This document shows, piece by piece, positions 9,459-21,580 of a stretch of 64,000 nt of DNA. A model generated the notes under the pieces. That model was not told the DNA's origin and ran no database searches. It saw nothing but the letters and a program-made list of their open reading frames with translations. Source of the stretch: an endosymbiont of unidentified scaly snail isolate Monju (GTDB lineage Bacteria; Pseudomonadota; Gammaproteobacteria; Chromatiales; Chromatiaceae). Position 1 is the stretch's first letter. Each line of letters opens with the position of its first letter. The stretch is from contig NZ_AP012978.1 in the NCBI RefSeq assembly GCF_000801295.1, positions 124,001-188,000 of the forward strand. The letters are read 5' to 3'. A program made the position numbers and the translations under genes.

Positions 9459-9488
9459 TTGACAACGCAAAAAATGTGCGATTAGCTT
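9459..9488 (+). promoter_or_regulatory. Possible sigma70 promoter for the adenylate kinase-like gene
   Basis: A perfect TTGACA -35 (9459-9464) is followed after 18 bases by TAGCTT, a weak -10 (three of six). It lies in the 357-base gap 9310-9666, about 170 bases before the start codon. The surrounding sequence is A-rich compared with the rest of the window. Confidence 0.35.
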
Positions 9489-9534
9489 AGACAAGGAGGA
9501 CGGGGCCAGCCAATGCAAAACACGCATGCCCCCA

Positions 9535-9547
9535 TAGGAAATTCCTA
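9535..9547. promoter_or_regulatory. TAGGAA-A-TTCCTA palindrome, possible operator
   Basis: A perfect 6+6 inverted repeat around one central base, lying between the candidate promoter and the adenylate kinase-like gene. It has the form of a site for a dimeric regulator (NarL/LuxR-type proteins often use AGGAnnnTCCT-like sites). No cognate regulator is in the window. Confidence 0.3.
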
Positions 9548-9666
9548 ATTTCCTGATCGAGGTTGCCGGTCTGCCGGCAGGCAGTGCCGGGAGGCGGGTC
9601 CTGCCGTATCGGTGAATCGTCTCGGAACGGACGAATAATAAAACAGGCGTGTTGCCAGGAGCCACC

Positions 9667-10668
9667 ATGCGGATAGTTCTACTTGGCCCACCGGGGTCCG
9701 GCAAGGGCGAGTTGGCGGAAAGGATCGCCAGGACCTACGACATCCCCATCATCACCCAGGCCAGCATCGTCGATGCGGTGGCTGCCGAGCCGGGCGAGCT
9801 CGGGCGCCTGGCGGCCGAGGCGCGCGACGCGGCACGGGTCTCCGACGAGTTGCTGCTGGCCCTGTTGCGTATCCAGTTGCCCAAGCTCGACCTGAGCCGG
9901 GGCTACCTGCTGGTGGACATGCCGCGTGATGCCGGGCAAGCCGATGTGCTCGATGCCATGCTCAACGACCTGGGCAAGCCCATCGACCTGGCGATCAAGC
10001 TCGATGTGGACATGGACGAACTGATGGAGCGTCTGGTCGGCCGGGTCCAGTGCGATCATTGCGGCGCCCTGTACAACATGTACGTGAACCCCCCGCTGGT
10101 GGACGGCGTCTGCGACGAGTGCGGGGCTCGGGTGCGTCGGCGTCCACCCGACTACGAAGAGACCATCAGCAACCGCCTGCGTGTCTACGAAGGTCAGATG
10201 GGCCCCCTGCTGCAGTACTACCAGCAGGCAGGGAAGCTACACCGTTTCGATGCCACCGGCGAGGTCGAGCCCCTCTGGCAACAGGTGAAGGCGGTGATCG
10301 ATGCCACGCCCAGCCTGGAGGTGGCGCCGGCACCTGGCGAGACCACCGAGGATGCAACCGGGGTGGACGATACAGAGCCGTCTGCCGCGAAGACCAAGAA
10401 GCAGGCGACGGTCAGGAAGGCCGCGAAGAAGACGGCGGCCAAAAAGGTTGCCAAGAAGGCCGCGAAGAAGACGGTGGCCAAGAAGGCCGCGAAGAAGACG
10501 GCGGCCAAGAAGGCCGCGAAGAAGGCGGCGGCCAAGAAGGCCGTGAAGAAGGCGGCGGTCAAGAAGGTCGCGAAGAAGACGGCGGCCAAGAAGGTTGCCA
10601 AGAAGGCCACGAAGAAGACGGCGGCCAAGAAGGCCACGAAGAAGGCGGCGGCCAGACGTCGTCGCTGA
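9667..10668 (+). CDS. Adenylate kinase-like protein with a histone H1-like Lys/Ala tail
   Basis: 333 residues in two parts. Residues 1-215 are a nucleoside monophosphate kinase fold: P-loop GPPGSGKGE, a Cys4 zinc LID (CDHC and CDEC, near 125-155), [17 protein letters not shown], and MPR at the position of the usual GFPR. The NMP-binding motif normally STGDMLR reads ASIVDAV, so AMP recognition may be altered. After a short acidic linker ([11 protein letters not shown]), residues 240-333 are almost only K, A, T, V and R in AAKK-type repeats, as in AlgP- or H1-like DNA-binding tails. AGGAG precedes ATG 9667. The fusion is one uninterrupted frame. Whether the kinase is active, and whether the tail binds DNA, is unknown. 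Confidence 0.8.
   Translation: MRIVLLGPPGSGKGELAERIARTYDIPIITQASIVDAVAAEPGELGRLAAEARDAARVSDELLLALLRIQLPKLDLSRGYLLVDMPRDAGQADVLDAMLNDLGKPIDLAIKLDVDMDELMERLVGRVQCDHCGALYNMYVNPPLVDGVCDECGARVRRRPPDYEETISNRLRVYEGQMGPLLQYYQQAGKLHRFDATGEVEPLWQQVKAVIDATPSLEVAPAPGETTEDATGVDDTEPSAAKTKKQATVRKAAKKTAAKKVAKKAAKKTVAKKAAKKTAAKKAAKKAAAKKAVKKAAVKKVAKKTAAKKVAKKATKKTAAKKATKKAAARRRR
10420..10654. repeat. Degenerate tandem repeat coding the AAKK tail
   Basis: Imperfect units built on GCCGCGAAGAAG and GCGGCCAAGAAG repeat about fifteen times. They encode the basic tail of the adenylate kinase-like protein. Such arrays readily change length by slippage and can be collapsed in short-read assemblies. Confidence 0.8.
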
Positions 10669-10685
10669 CTTCCGTCGTATCACGG

Positions 10686-11925
10686 ATGGCGAAGGCCCGG
10701 CGTTTCGTCGCCGGTTTCGACCGCCCCAACATCCGTTACAGCGTGCTCGAAAAGTACCGCCCCGCCGAGCAGCTGCGCGCCTTTCTCGAGCAGCGGCAAG
10801 GCGAGTCGGGCATCGTCTATGCGCTGAGTCGTCGCAAGGTCGAGGAGATTGCCCAGCGCCTGCGTGAGCAGGGCTTCTCTGCCGCTGCCTACCATGCGGG
10901 CCTGCCGCCGACGGAACGTGAGTCGGTGCAGAGCGCCTTCCTGCGCGACGAGTTGCGCATCGTGGTCGCCACCGTCGCCTTTGGCATGGGTATCGACAAG
11001 CCGAACGTGCGCTTCGTGGTGCATTACGACCTGCCGCGCCACATCGAGGGCTATTACCAGGAGACCGGCCGTGCCGGTCGTGACGGCCTGCCTGCCGAGG
11101 CCCTGCTGCTGTACGGGGCGCAGGACGTGGTTACCGCGCGTCGCCTGATCGAGAACAACGGCAACGAGACGCAACGGCGGATCGAGTCGCACAAGCTCGA
11201 TGCCATGGTGGCGCTGTGCGAGAGTCCGACCTGTCGGCGCCGGGTATTGCTCAACTATTTCGGTGACTGGCTGGACGAGGATTGCGGCAACTGCGATGTC
11301 TGTGCCGATCCGCCGGCGCGTTTCGATGCCACCCGCGAGGCGCAGATGGCGTTGTCCTGCGTGTATCGCGTGGGGCAGCGTTTCGGTATCCGCCATGTCA
11401 TCGAGGTACTGCGCGGGGCGGATACCGAACGCATCCGCCGGCTGGGTCACGATCGCCTGTCTACCTACGGTATCGGCCAGGAGCTGGGCGAGGCCGAATG
11501 GACCTCCATCCTGCGCCAGCTGATTCACCTGGGCTACCTGCGCCAGGACATCGCCAACTACTCGGTGTTGCAACTCACCGAGCGCGCCCGTCCCCTGTTG
11601 CGCGGCGAGATCCGCCTGGAGCTGGCCCGTCCCCGTTGTGCGGGAGGGGCCCGCGCGCAAGCGCCGCGCCCCCCTGGCCGCTGATGGCCCCTACGATGAG
11701 GTGTTGTTCGAGCGCCTGCGTGCCCTGCGCAAGCAGCTGGCCGACAAGCGCGGGGTGCCGCCCTATGTGATATTCGGTGATGCCAGCCTGGTGCAGATGG
11801 CGCGCCACAAGCCGGTCGACGAACGCGCCCTGCTGGCCATTCACGGTGTCGGGGTACACAAGCTCGAACAGTATGGTGCGGCCTTTCTGTGCGTCATCGC
11901 GGCGCACCTCACCGAGACGGTCTGA
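10686..11925 (+). pseudogene. recQ: recQ helicase remnant: lacks helicase domain 1, plus frameshift
   Basis: From [17 protein letters not shown] onward this is RecQ: helicase domain 2 ([39 protein letters not shown]), the zinc region ([19 protein letters not shown]), winged helix and HRDC (ALLAIHGVGVHKLEQYG). The first ~220 residues, with the Walker A and DEAH motifs, are missing; the frame begins immediately after the histone-like tail of the previous gene. A second lesion near 11635-11638 (CCCGTTGTG) is one base too long: before it the frame reads LELARPR, after it the HRDC resumes one frame over. A functional RecQ cannot be made from this locus as sequenced. Confidence 0.92.
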
Positions 11926-11937
11926 GGTCCGCCGGGT

Positions 11938-12450
11938 TCAGCGCGGGCGCAGAATCTCGCCGCAGCCGCGGCACTGGTATTGCCGTTGGCCGCGGCGGAT
12001 GCGGTTGTGCCGGGTGGTGCTGAGCAGGTGCTCGCGGCAGGCGCAGTGGTAGGCCCAGCGGCGCTGGCGACGTGGGCTGTCGGTCTCCGCCAGGGCAAAG
12101 TCATGGCAGCGTTCGGGTTCGGCCCCCAGGTAGCGCATCATCGCCTGCCACTCGGGGCCGTGCGGGCGCACCCGCCGGTCGTACAGCCAGCCGACCAGCA
12201 CGTGTGCCACTTCGTGCGGCACCGTTTGCGCCAGGAAGTCTTCAGGTTGGAGACGGGCGATGTCGAGGTTGTAGCGGATTTCGATGTGGCCGTCCGGACA
12301 GCGGCGCACCTGACCTGCCGCGCGGCCACGCAGGTCACAGCGTACCGGCACGGTCGGCATGCGCCGGCCGCGTTCGGCCAGCAGCGGTCGTGCCTGCCGC
12401 AGGCAGCCCTCGGTGGCCTGGCGCAGGCGCGCGCACAGCGGGTCGCTCAT
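11938..12450 (-). CDS. sprT: SprT-like zinc metalloprotease family protein
   Basis: 170 residues. HEVAH (near residue 79) is the zinc-binding metalloprotease helix. A C-terminal zinc ribbon is formed by the CACREH and CRGCG pairs. This matches bacterial SprT, related to eukaryotic SPRTN, which degrades DNA-protein crosslinks; the bacterial role is less settled. The start overlaps the stop of gloA by ATGA, so the two are translationally coupled. It converges on the recQ remnant with a 12-base gap. Confidence 0.88.
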   Translation of the reverse strand: MSDPLCARLRQATEGCLRQARPLLAERGRRMPTVPVRCDLRGRAAGQVRRCPDGHIEIRYNLDIARLQPEDFLAQTVPHEVAHVLVGWLYDRRVRPHGPEWQAMMRYLGAEPERCHDFALAETDSPRRQRRWAYHCACREHLLSTTRHNRIRRGQRQYQCRGCGEILRPR

Positions 12451-12833
12451 GTCTTCCTGCCGATCAGCTCGATGGGGTAGCCGTCCGGGTCCTCGACGAA
12501 GGCGATGACGGTGGTGCCGGCGTTCATCGGTCCGGGTTCGCGGGTGATCCTGCCGCCCAGCTTGCGGATGCGCTCGGCCGCCGCGTACACATCGTCCACT
12601 TCGATGGCGATGTGGCCAAAGCCGGTGCCCAGGTCGTAGTGGTCCACGCCCCAGTTGTAGGTCAGCTCGATGACGGTGTTCTCGGTCTCGTCACCGTAGC
12701 CCAGAAAGGCCAGGGTGAACTTGCCTTCGGGATAGTCCTTGCGGCGCAGCAGCCGCATGTCCAGCACCTCGGTATAGAAGGCGATGGCGCGCTCGAGGTC
12801 GCCGGTGCGAAGCATGGTGTGCAGGATACGCAT
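12447..12833 (-). CDS. gloA: Lactoylglutathione lyase (glyoxalase I)
   Basis: 128 residues, the usual size of proteobacterial GloA, which isomerises the glutathione-methylglyoxal hemithioacetal to S-lactoylglutathione. It begins at ATG 12833 ([24 protein letters not shown]). Metal ligands expected in the family are visible: the early His (LHTML), Glu in TVIELTYN, His in GHIAIEV and Glu in GYPIELIG. It is followed with a 4-base overlap by sprT. A longer upstream frame exists but has no family similarity. Confidence 0.95.
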   Translation of the reverse strand: MRILHTMLRTGDLERAIAFYTEVLDMRLLRRKDYPEGKFTLAFLGYGDETENTVIELTYNWGVDHYDLGTGFGHIAIEVDDVYAAAERIRKLGGRITREPGPMNAGTTVIAFVEDPDGYPIELIGRKT

Positions 12834-12897
12834 GGGGTGTCCTCCCGGTTCGGATGGCGACCATTGTGCTGCCGAAGGGGGGCGGGTGCAATGTGGC

Positions 12898-15363
12898 TCA
12901 GGTCGTCGTTTCGGCGTCTTGCCGGGATGGCGAGAGGGGCTCCAGGGGGCGAGGTTTGCCGAACAGGTAACCTTGCAGCCAGTCGCAACCCTCGGCTCGC
13001 AGGAAGGCATGTTGTTCCGGGGTCTCCACGCCCTCGGCGACCACCTGCATGTCGAGGGTGTGGGCCAGGCCGATGATGGCGCGCACCAGGGTGGCGTCCT
13101 GTTTGTCGTTGACCACCTCCTTCACGAAGGAGCGGTCGATCTTCACCATGTCGAAGGGGAAGGCGCGCAGGTGGCTGAGCGAAGACTGGCCGGTGCCGAA
13201 GTCGTCCAGGGCGATGCGCACTCCCAGTACCTGGATGTCGGACAGTTGCAGGGTGATGCGCTCCAGGTCGCGCGCCAGGGTGTCCTCGGTGATCTCCACG
13301 ATCAGGCGGTCGGCCTGCAGGCGATTTTCGGTGATCCGCTGTCTCAGTCCCTCCAGGAACCCGGGGCTGTGCAGCAGGCGGGCCGATACATTGATCGAAT
13401 AGGGGGTGGGATCACCGTGCCGGGCCTCGAGCTGGTCAAGCAGCCAGTCGGTGATGCGAGGCATCAGTCCCATCTCTTCGGCCAGGGCGAGGAACTCTGC
13501 TGGCGCCAGCAGGCCCCGTGTCGGGTGTTGCCAGCGCAGCAGGCACTCGCAGGCATGCAGTTGCCGCCCCTCGATGTCGAGGATCGGTTGCACGAATACG
13601 CGCAGTTGCTCTTCCGACAGGGCCTGGTGCAGCTCGCGTTCGAGTTGCAGGTTGTGACGGCTGTTGCGCAGCATCTCGTGATGGAAGCGCGCCACGCCCG
13701 CGCGGCCTCCCGTCTTGGCCTGGTACATGGCGGTGTCGGCATGCTGGATCAGCTTGTCGGCGGTGGTGCCGTGTTCCGGGGCGATGCTGATGCCGATCGA
13801 TGCGCTGGTGTGAAAGCGGATGCCATTGATTTCGAAGGGATGATCCAGGGTGTCCAGTACCTTCTGTGCCAGGTGCGCGGGTTCGCTGCGGTGCCCGAAG
13901 CGGCCGAGCAGTACCGCGAACTCGTCACCGCTCAGGCGGGCCACCAGGTCATCGTGGCGCAGTACGCCGCGCAGGCGCCGTGCTACCTGGATCAACAGCT
14001 GGTCACCGGTGAGGTGCCCGTGACTGTCGTTGATCTGCTTGAAGCGGTCCAGGTCGAGAAACAGGATGGCAATCTGGTGTCCCTTGGGCAGCTCGCTGCG
14101 CAGCGCCTCGTCCAGCCGCTCATGAAACAGGCGCCGGTTCGGCAGGCCGGTGAGCGCATCGAGGTAGGCCAGGTAGTCGAGCCGCTGTTCGCGCGCCCGT
14201 ACCTGCTCACGCATGGCGCTGAAGGCCTCGACCAGGTGTCGGGTCTCGTCGATGGGTGGCAGGGCGATCTCGTCGCCGCTCTCGCCGCGCGCCTCGCGAT
14301 GAAGTTGTTCGGCGATCTCGCTGATCGGACGCAGCAGCCAGTACTGGAAGGCAAGATAGCCGAGTGCCAACAGCAGGATGATGCTGCCGGCCAGCCAGCC
14401 GATGCCGCTGGCCAGGCTGTCACCGGGTTGCAGCAGGCGTTCCAGCAGGCGGCTCAGTACCGGGGTGATTTGATGTTCGAGGATCACCAGGTCCTGTCGC
14501 CAGGCCTGGCCATTGAGCATGACTCGCAGCTGATGATAACCGTCGGTCCACTGGTGCAGCGCCTCGTCGATTTCGTCCATTTCAGCGACCAGGGGATACT
14601 CGTCGGCCGCTGCGAGCCTTTCGCGCAGCGAGGCGAGTCGTCGCCGAAAGATCTCCAGGCGATCTTCGATGTTGTTCACCCGGGCCTGCATGGCGCGGTG
14701 CGCATCGGTGTCGAAGATGCCGAAGCGATTGGCAACCAGCAGGCGCAGTTCGCCGATGATGTGCTGCCAGTACAGGCGCAGCCGCAGGGTCTGGTCGTGG
14801 AGCCTGCTCGAGGGTGGAAGGGCGTCGAGTTCTGCATCCAGGTGTTGCAGGATGCCGGCGATGGTCAAGGTTGCCGGCACCATCTGCTCGCGCATCAGGT
14901 GGCTGGCGGGGATCCACGCGTTGGTATCCTGGCGCACCCTGGTCAGTTGGCGTGCGTGCCGGGCGAGTGTCTGCACATCATCGATCAGGGTGCGCACGAC
15001 CTCCGGGTTGCCACTCAGTGCGTAAGAGCCCTGTCGTGCCAGGCGTTCCACCGTGAGTCGCAGGCGTCGGATCAGGATTTCCAGGGCGTCGGTCGGTATC
15101 TGTTGCGGGTCGAGGCTGAAGGCGAGCAGCGCTTCCTTGAGCTGGTGTGCCGCCTGTTCGGCATCGATGAGGGTGCTGATGACGGTGCCCTGTCGCGCGG
15201 CCAGCGAGGTGTTGGTCTCGCCGACTTCACGTACCTGGTGTTGTCCCCAGAGGACCAGTCCGACCAGGACCAGGCCAATCAGCAGTGACAACCAGAAGTA
15301 GCGGCCACGGTAACTGTCCAGGCCGAGGTTGGGGGCTTGTCGTTGGTAGGCGTCTTTGGTCAT
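12898..15363 (-). CDS. Membrane GGDEF-EAL cyclic-di-GMP enzyme
   Basis: 821 residues. An N-terminal membrane helix (about 22-40), a periplasmic helical sensor region up to about 325, a second membrane helix ([19 protein letters not shown]), a HAMP-like linker, a GGDEF domain (SGDEF, with RHDD at the correct five-residue spacing as an inhibitory I-site) and an EAL domain. EAL reads ECLLRW; the metal and catalytic residues remain (NVSARLL, EITED, DDFGTG, KIDRSF, EGVET). Both synthesis and hydrolysis of c-di-GMP are therefore possible. It starts 7 bases after the periplasmic binding protein at 15371-16230, which probably supplies its ligand input. Confidence 0.93.
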   Translation of the reverse strand: MTKDAYQRQAPNLGLDSYRGRYFWLSLLIGLVLVGLVLWGQHQVREVGETNTSLAARQGTVISTLIDAEQAAHQLKEALLAFSLDPQQIPTDALEILIRRLRLTVERLARQGSYALSGNPEVVRTLIDDVQTLARHARQLTRVRQDTNAWIPASHLMREQMVPATLTIAGILQHLDAELDALPPSSRLHDQTLRLRLYWQHIIGELRLLVANRFGIFDTDAHRAMQARVNNIEDRLEIFRRRLASLRERLAAADEYPLVAEMDEIDEALHQWTDGYHQLRVMLNGQAWRQDLVILEHQITPVLSRLLERLLQPGDSLASGIGWLAGSIILLLALGYLAFQYWLLRPISEIAEQLHREARGESGDEIALPPIDETRHLVEAFSAMREQVRAREQRLDYLAYLDALTGLPNRRLFHERLDEALRSELPKGHQIAILFLDLDRFKQINDSHGHLTGDQLLIQVARRLRGVLRHDDLVARLSGDEFAVLLGRFGHRSEPAHLAQKVLDTLDHPFEINGIRFHTSASIGISIAPEHGTTADKLIQHADTAMYQAKTGGRAGVARFHHEMLRNSRHNLQLERELHQALSEEQLRVFVQPILDIEGRQLHACECLLRWQHPTRGLLAPAEFLALAEEMGLMPRITDWLLDQLEARHGDPTPYSINVSARLLHSPGFLEGLRQRITENRLQADRLIVEITEDTLARDLERITLQLSDIQVLGVRIALDDFGTGQSSLSHLRAFPFDMVKIDRSFVKEVVNDKQDATLVRAIIGLAHTLDMQVVAEGVETPEQHAFLRAEGCDWLQGYLFGKPRPLEPLSPSRQDAETTT

Positions 15364-15370
15364 GGGCTTG

Positions 15371-16230
15371 TCAGTAGTGTTCGCCCAGTACGCGTGCGAC
15401 GATCTTCCGCACCGAGTCGTACTCCGCATCGTTGGCAGGCCGCAGGCCGGTGAGATGGGCCAGCCCGAGCACGATGCGCCCGGCCGGGTCATCGTTGAGT
15501 GCCAGCAGAATGTTGCGTATTTGGTTGGCCAGGGTGTCGGGGACCCAGGCGGCGACAGCCCAGGGGAGTTGTGCGATCGGCGAGCTCAGGGCGATTACGC
15601 GCAGGGCGTTTGGGGGTTCCGACCAGGGGGTGTGCGAGAGCCGTACCAGGGTATCCCCGGCCCCGGCGGCGTCGGCCTGGCCGTAGTAGAGTGCGTTTAC
15701 CGCGTCGATTGGCGTGCGCGCAAAACTCTCCAGGTAGTCGCCCTCGTACAGCCCCCCCCCGCGCGCAGCAGGTCACGTGCCAGGATGTGGGTCACCATGG
15801 CCCCTTTGCCACCGCCGAACAGGATCTTCATCCCACGCAGTTGAGCGATATTCCGGATGTGGCTGTCGGCAGGCACCAGGAAGGTGGCGCGTATCTGTGA
15901 GCGGCCCAGTTCCTCGTTCTTGAGGATGACGCGATGGCCAAACTCCCGGTGAGCGCGGATATAGTGGTACTGGTTGTAGTGGATCAGGGCGTAGCGCTCT
16001 GCCTTCACGCGTTCCCAGAAAGCCGCAAAGTCGGGCGCGCTCTCGAGCACCACTTCGCGTCCCAGGTGCCGGCCAAGCCACTCGGCCAGTGGCTGGAACT
16101 GGCGCAGTGTCTTGTCCTGGTTCAGGCGTGGGAAGACGCCGATGCGAAATGGTGTGGTGTCGGCAGCCACTGTCCCCAGCAGACAGCTGGTCAGCAACAG
16201 TGTGCTGATGAAAATTCTGAGCGTACGCAA
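15371..16230 (-). pseudogene. PhnD-like periplasmic phosphate/phosphonate-binding protein, frameshifted at a G9 tract
   Basis: A Sec signal peptide (RTLRIFISTLLLTSCLLGTVAA) leads into FRIGVFPRLNQDKTLRQFQPLAEWL, typical of PhnD-type substrate-binding proteins. IFGGGKGAMVTH follows. At a run of nine G (minus strand; C9 at 15752-15760) the frame is lost. The next frame continues LYEGDYLESFARTPIDAVNALYYGQADAAG to a stop at 15371. Seven or ten G would restore a protein of about 285 residues. No ABC transporter is nearby, so a sensory role for the GGDEF-EAL protein 7 bases downstream is more likely than uptake. The break may be a phase-variation switch, a mutation, or a homopolymer error. Confidence 0.88.
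15752..15760. repeat. C9/G9 homopolymer causing a frameshift
   Basis: Nine consecutive C on the plus strand (G in the sense of the gene) inside the binding-protein gene. It is the longest homopolymer I noticed in a coding region of this window. Its length determines whether the gene is open (7 or 10) or broken (9). Confidence 0.9.
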
Positions 16231-16305
16231 TGTGTCTCCCTGGAGGTGCCGATGTGGGCAGCAGGGTTATCGACAGGTCGGGTTCTCTCTTTAGGCCCCG
16301 GGTTT

Positions 16306-17613
16306 TCAGCCGGCGGCGCCGCCTTTGCCGCCACCCGGTCCGCGGTCGCGCGAGCGTCGACGTGGCCGCCCCTTGCTGCTCCCCTTGCCGCGTGGAGGGC
16401 GGCGCTTGCGTTCGATGTGCACGCGGCTGGCCGGATCTACCTCGGCGAGCAGCTCGCGGGTGACAGGCTTCATCGGGATCTTGTGGCCGATGTAGTCCTC
16501 GATGTCGGGCAGTGAGAAGGCATAGGTCTCGCAGATGAAGGCCACCGCGTCGCCCTCGGCGCCGGCGCGCGCAGTGCGGCCGATGCGGTGCACATAGTCC
16601 TCCGGGTCATCGGGCAGGTCATAGTTGAAGACGTGCGTCACGCCCGGGATGTGCAGGCCGCGCGCGGCCACATCGGTGGCCACCAGCACCGAGACCTCGT
16701 CGTCGGCAAATTGCTTGAGCAGGCGTTCGCGCTTCTTCTGCGGCACGTCGCCCGAGAGGATGGCCGCCTTGTGCCCATTGCCCTCCAGATAGCCCCAGAC
16801 ACGCTCGGCCTCGCGCTTGGTGTTGACGAAGACGATGCTGCGCGCGTCCTCGAGGCGGTTGATCAGCCCCAGCAGCAGCGGGATCTTCTCCTCGTTGGCC
16901 ACCATGTAGCCGGTCTCGCGCACCCGGTCGGCGGTGATCTGCTCGGCCTCAACCTCGACCTTCTGCGGGTTGTTCATGTGCTCGTAGGCCAACTCGAGGA
17001 CGCGCCAGGAGAGGGTGGCCGAGAACAGCATGCTCAGCCGTCGCTCGGGCGGTGGGCAGCGCCGCAACAGGTAGCGGATGTCCTTTATGAAGCCCAGGTC
17101 GAACATGCGGTCGGCCTCGTCGAGTAGCACTGCCTGGATGGCGCGCAGGTCGAACACCCGTTGCTTGAAGTAATCGATCAGGCGGCCCGGTGTGCCGATG
17201 AGGATGTCCACCCCGGCCTCCAGGTCCTTGCGCTGTTTCTCGTAGGCGGTGCCGCCATAGACCACGCGCACGTGGTGGCCGGTGTGGCCCGCCAGCACCT
17301 CGGCGTCGCGGTGGATCTGGATGGCCAGCTCGCGGGTCGGCGCCACGATCAGCGCACGCGGCTGGTTGGCGCGGCGGCGCTGGTCGGCCGGTTCCTGGTC
17401 GAGCAGGTGCAGGATCGCCAGCAGGAAGGCCGCGGTCTTGCCGGTGCCGGTCTGTGCCTGGCCGGCCACGTCCTGGCCGTCAAGCGCCAGCGGCAGGGTG
17501 GCCGCCTGGATGGGCGTGCAGTACTCGAAGCCGGCATCGTGGATGCCGTCGAGAAGAGCCTGAGAAAAGGGGAAGCTGTCGAAACGGGTCTTGGTCAGGT
17601 GCTTGTCGCTCAT
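16306..17613 (-). CDS. rhlB: DEAD-box ATP-dependent RNA helicase RhlB
   Basis: About 435 residues. Motifs in order: Q-motif [16 protein letters not shown] (I), PTRELAIQ (Ia), DEAD (II, reading [14 protein letters not shown]), SAT (III) and [10 protein letters not shown] (VI), then a basic Arg/Gly-rich tail ([17 protein letters not shown]) as in RhlB. RhlB unwinds structured RNA for RNase E in the degradosome. I start at ATG 17613 ([16 protein letters not shown]), the standard N-terminus; an in-frame TTG nine bases upstream is less likely. Divergent from trxA, with rho beyond, the classical rhlB-trxA-rho order. Confidence 0.95.
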   Translation of the reverse strand: MSDKHLTKTRFDSFPFSQALLDGIHDAGFEYCTPIQAATLPLALDGQDVAGQAQTGTGKTAAFLLAILHLLDQEPADQRRRANQPRALIVAPTRELAIQIHRDAEVLAGHTGHHVRVVYGGTAYEKQRKDLEAGVDILIGTPGRLIDYFKQRVFDLRAIQAVLLDEADRMFDLGFIKDIRYLLRRCPPPERRLSMLFSATLSWRVLELAYEHMNNPQKVEVEAEQITADRVRETGYMVANEEKIPLLLGLINRLEDARSIVFVNTKREAERVWGYLEGNGHKAAILSGDVPQKKRERLLKQFADDEVSVLVATDVAARGLHIPGVTHVFNYDLPDDPEDYVHRIGRTARAGAEGDAVAFICETYAFSLPDIEDYIGHKIPMKPVTRELLAEVDPASRVHIERKRRPPRGKGSSKGRPRRRSRDRGPGGGKGGAAG

Positions 17614-17783
17614 GGCTGCCAAGGATACCCCAAAAGGGCCGATCGGGCTTGAAATGCGCTGGGCATTGGGCTCAAATTGGGGTTCGTTCCGTTATTGCAG
17701 AGCCCCAGGCCCTCACCTCACGCGTTCCGGCCGACGCATTGGCTGCATGACGAATTCCGTTTCAGGTTGCTGGAGAATCTCAA

Positions 17784-18110
17784 GTGAGTGACAAGATCGT
17801 TCATGTGACGGACGACACCTTCGAGAGCGAGGTGCTGAAATCCGACATCCCCGTGCTGGTGGACTACTGGGCCGATTGGTGCGGCCCCTGCAAGATGATC
17901 GCGCCGGTGCTCGACGAAATCGCCGAGGAATACGACGGCCGGCTCAAGGTTGCCAAGCTGAACATCGATTCCAGCCCCAACACGCCGCCGCTGTATGGCA
18001 TTCGCGGCATTCCCACGCTGATGCTGTTCAAGGACGGCGAGGTGGAGGCCACCAAGGTCGGCGCTGTCTCCAAGTCGCAACTGACCGCCTTCATTGACAG
18101 CAATCTCTGA
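17784..18110 (+). CDS. trxA: Thioredoxin 1
   Basis: 108 residues with the redox-active WCGPCK motif near residue 32, the conserved cis-Pro region [11 protein letters not shown] and the standard length. It reduces protein disulfides in the cytoplasm. The start is GTG 17784 (GTGAGTGACAAG); GGAG occurs a few bases upstream and no ATG gives a correct N-terminus. It lies between rhlB (divergent) and rho (same direction), as in E. coli. Confidence 0.97.
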   Translation: MSDKIVHVTDDTFESEVLKSDIPVLVDYWADWCGPCKMIAPVLDEIAEEYDGRLKVAKLNIDSSPNTPPLYGIRGIPTLMLFKDGEVEATKVGAVSKSQLTAFIDSNL

Positions 18111-18152
18111 GCGGTTTGGTCTGATCGAAAGTCCGGTCTCGCGCGCCGGGAC

Positions 18153-18180
18153 TGGACCTTCGCGGAACCCATGCTAGAAT
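18153..18180 (+). promoter_or_regulatory. Candidate rho promoter in the trxA-rho gap
   Basis: TGGACC (18153-18158, four of six -35 matches) and TAGAAT (18175-18180, five of six -10 matches) are separated by 16 bases. A start near 18187 would leave a leader of about 105 bases before rho. rho genes are commonly autoregulated by Rho-dependent attenuation in such a leader; that part is family knowledge. Confidence 0.45.
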
Positions 18181-18293
18181 TCCATCAACTGCCGGTTCCG
18201 GCCGTATTCCCCGTTCCTGCGCCATGACGCCCCGCGCGGCGTTCCGTTCTTTTTCGTCCAATCCCTGATTTAGCACGCCACAGGCTGTTTGTA

Positions 18294-20313
<2,020 letters not shown>

Positions 20314-20419
20314 ACAGTTGGCCGATTCCGGCGCGGAGGGGGAGATGCGGGAGGCCCCGTGATGGCTTGCGGAGGACAAAACCCCATGCATTCGGGCACA
20401 GCATCTACCCTTTACAGGC

Positions 20420-21580
20420 ATGGGACAGGAAATCCACTCCATCGACTTCACGCCCGAGGCCTTCGAGGAATATCGCCGCCGACTGCGGACCGAAACCGAG
20501 CTGCTGGTCGCATGGGAGCACCAGGGTCGCTTGCGCAGTGCGCCCTTCCGCCTGGGCTTCGAGCTGGAGGGCTGGCTGGTGGACGAGGCCGGTGAGCCGG
20601 CCGCGCGCAATGCCGAGTTTCTGGCCGAACTGGCCGACCCCCAGGTGGTGCCGGAGCTGGCGCGCTTCAATTTCGAAATCAACGACGACCCGCTGCCCTT
20701 CACTCCCGGCATGTTCGATTGCATGCATGCCTCGTTGCAGGCACGTTGGGCGCGTTGCGAGGAGGCGGTGCGTGCCTTCAATGCCGCCAAGGTGGTTTCC
20801 GCGGCGACCGTTGCGGTCGGTGCCAATTCGCCTTTCTTTCTGCAACGCCGCCTCTGGGAGGAGACCCGTATCCCGCTGTTCGAGCAGGCGGTGGCGGTCG
20901 GCGGTTCGGACTATTCGCGGCGCGTGACCTTTGGTATCCGCTACGCCCACGAGAGCCTGCTCGAACCCTTCATCGCCAACCTGGAGCGCTATCCGGTGTT
21001 GTTGCCCGACCTGATGGACGAGCCGCCCGAGCATCTGGCCCACTTGCGCCTGCACAACGGCACCATCTGGCGCTGGAACCGCCCTCTGGTCGGCTTCGAC
21101 GAGCAGGGACGGCCGCATTACCGTATCGAGCATCGCGTGGTGGCGGCCGGCACTTCGGTGGCCGATCTGGTGGCCGACACCGCCTTCTTCGCCGGCCTGG
21201 TGCATGCCCTGATCACGGAGATCCCGCCGCCCGAGACACGACTGTCCTTCGCGCTGGCGCGCGAGAACTTCTACCGCGCGGCGCGCCATGGCCTGGCGGC
21301 GCGGGTGCGCTGGCTGGAGGATGGCGAAGGTCCACTGGATCGCCTGGTCGTGGAACGGCTGTTGCCGCTGGCACGTGACGGCCTGCACGCGGTCGGACTG
21401 GACGATGAGGAGATCGCCCGTTGGCTGGGTATCGTCGAGGCAAGGGTGCGCAGCGGGATCACCGGCTCGGCCTGGCAGCGGCACTGGATCGACGCCCATG
21501 GGCCCGACTGGCCAGGGCTGGTGATGGCCTATGCCGAGCGCCAGGCCACGGGCCGGCCGGTGCACGAGTGGCCGCCATGA
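20420..21580 (+). CDS. GCS2-type glutamate-cysteine ligase family protein
   Basis: 386 residues with FRLGFELEGWLVDEAGEPAA near the N-terminus (the glutamate-binding entry of the GCS2/YbdK superfamily), FNFEINDDPLPF (acidic metal-binding motif) and IEHRVVAAGTS. This superfamily links an amino acid to the gamma-carboxyl of glutamate, or related carboxylates, using ATP. Length and signature fit an unassigned subgroup rather than classical GshA (about 520 residues). It overlaps the next gene (M14 deacylase) by ATGA, so the two likely act on the same compound, one forming and one cleaving an amide. Confidence 0.7.
   Translation: MGQEIHSIDFTPEAFEEYRRRLRTETELLVAWEHQGRLRSAPFRLGFELEGWLVDEAGEPAARNAEFLAELADPQVVPELARFNFEINDDPLPFTPGMFDCMHASLQARWARCEEAVRAFNAAKVVSAATVAVGANSPFFLQRRLWEETRIPLFEQAVAVGGSDYSRRVTFGIRYAHESLLEPFIANLERYPVLLPDLMDEPPEHLAHLRLHNGTIWRWNRPLVGFDEQGRPHYRIEHRVVAAGTSVADLVADTAFFAGLVHALITEIPPPETRLSFALARENFYRAARHGLAARVRWLEDGEGPLDRLVVERLLPLARDGLHAVGLDDEEIARWLGIVEARVRSGITGSAWQRHWIDAHGPDWPGLVMAYAERQATGRPVHEWPP

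Noticed and set aside
10218-10637. Hydrophobic minus-strand frame ([12 protein letters not shown] repeats) that looks like a membrane protein
   Set aside because: Antisense of the Lys/Ala repeat tail; the plus frame is continuous with the kinase domain.
12784-15288. 834-codon plus-strand frame opposite the GGDEF-EAL gene
   Set aside because: No recognisable domain; the minus strand carries all GGDEF and EAL motifs.
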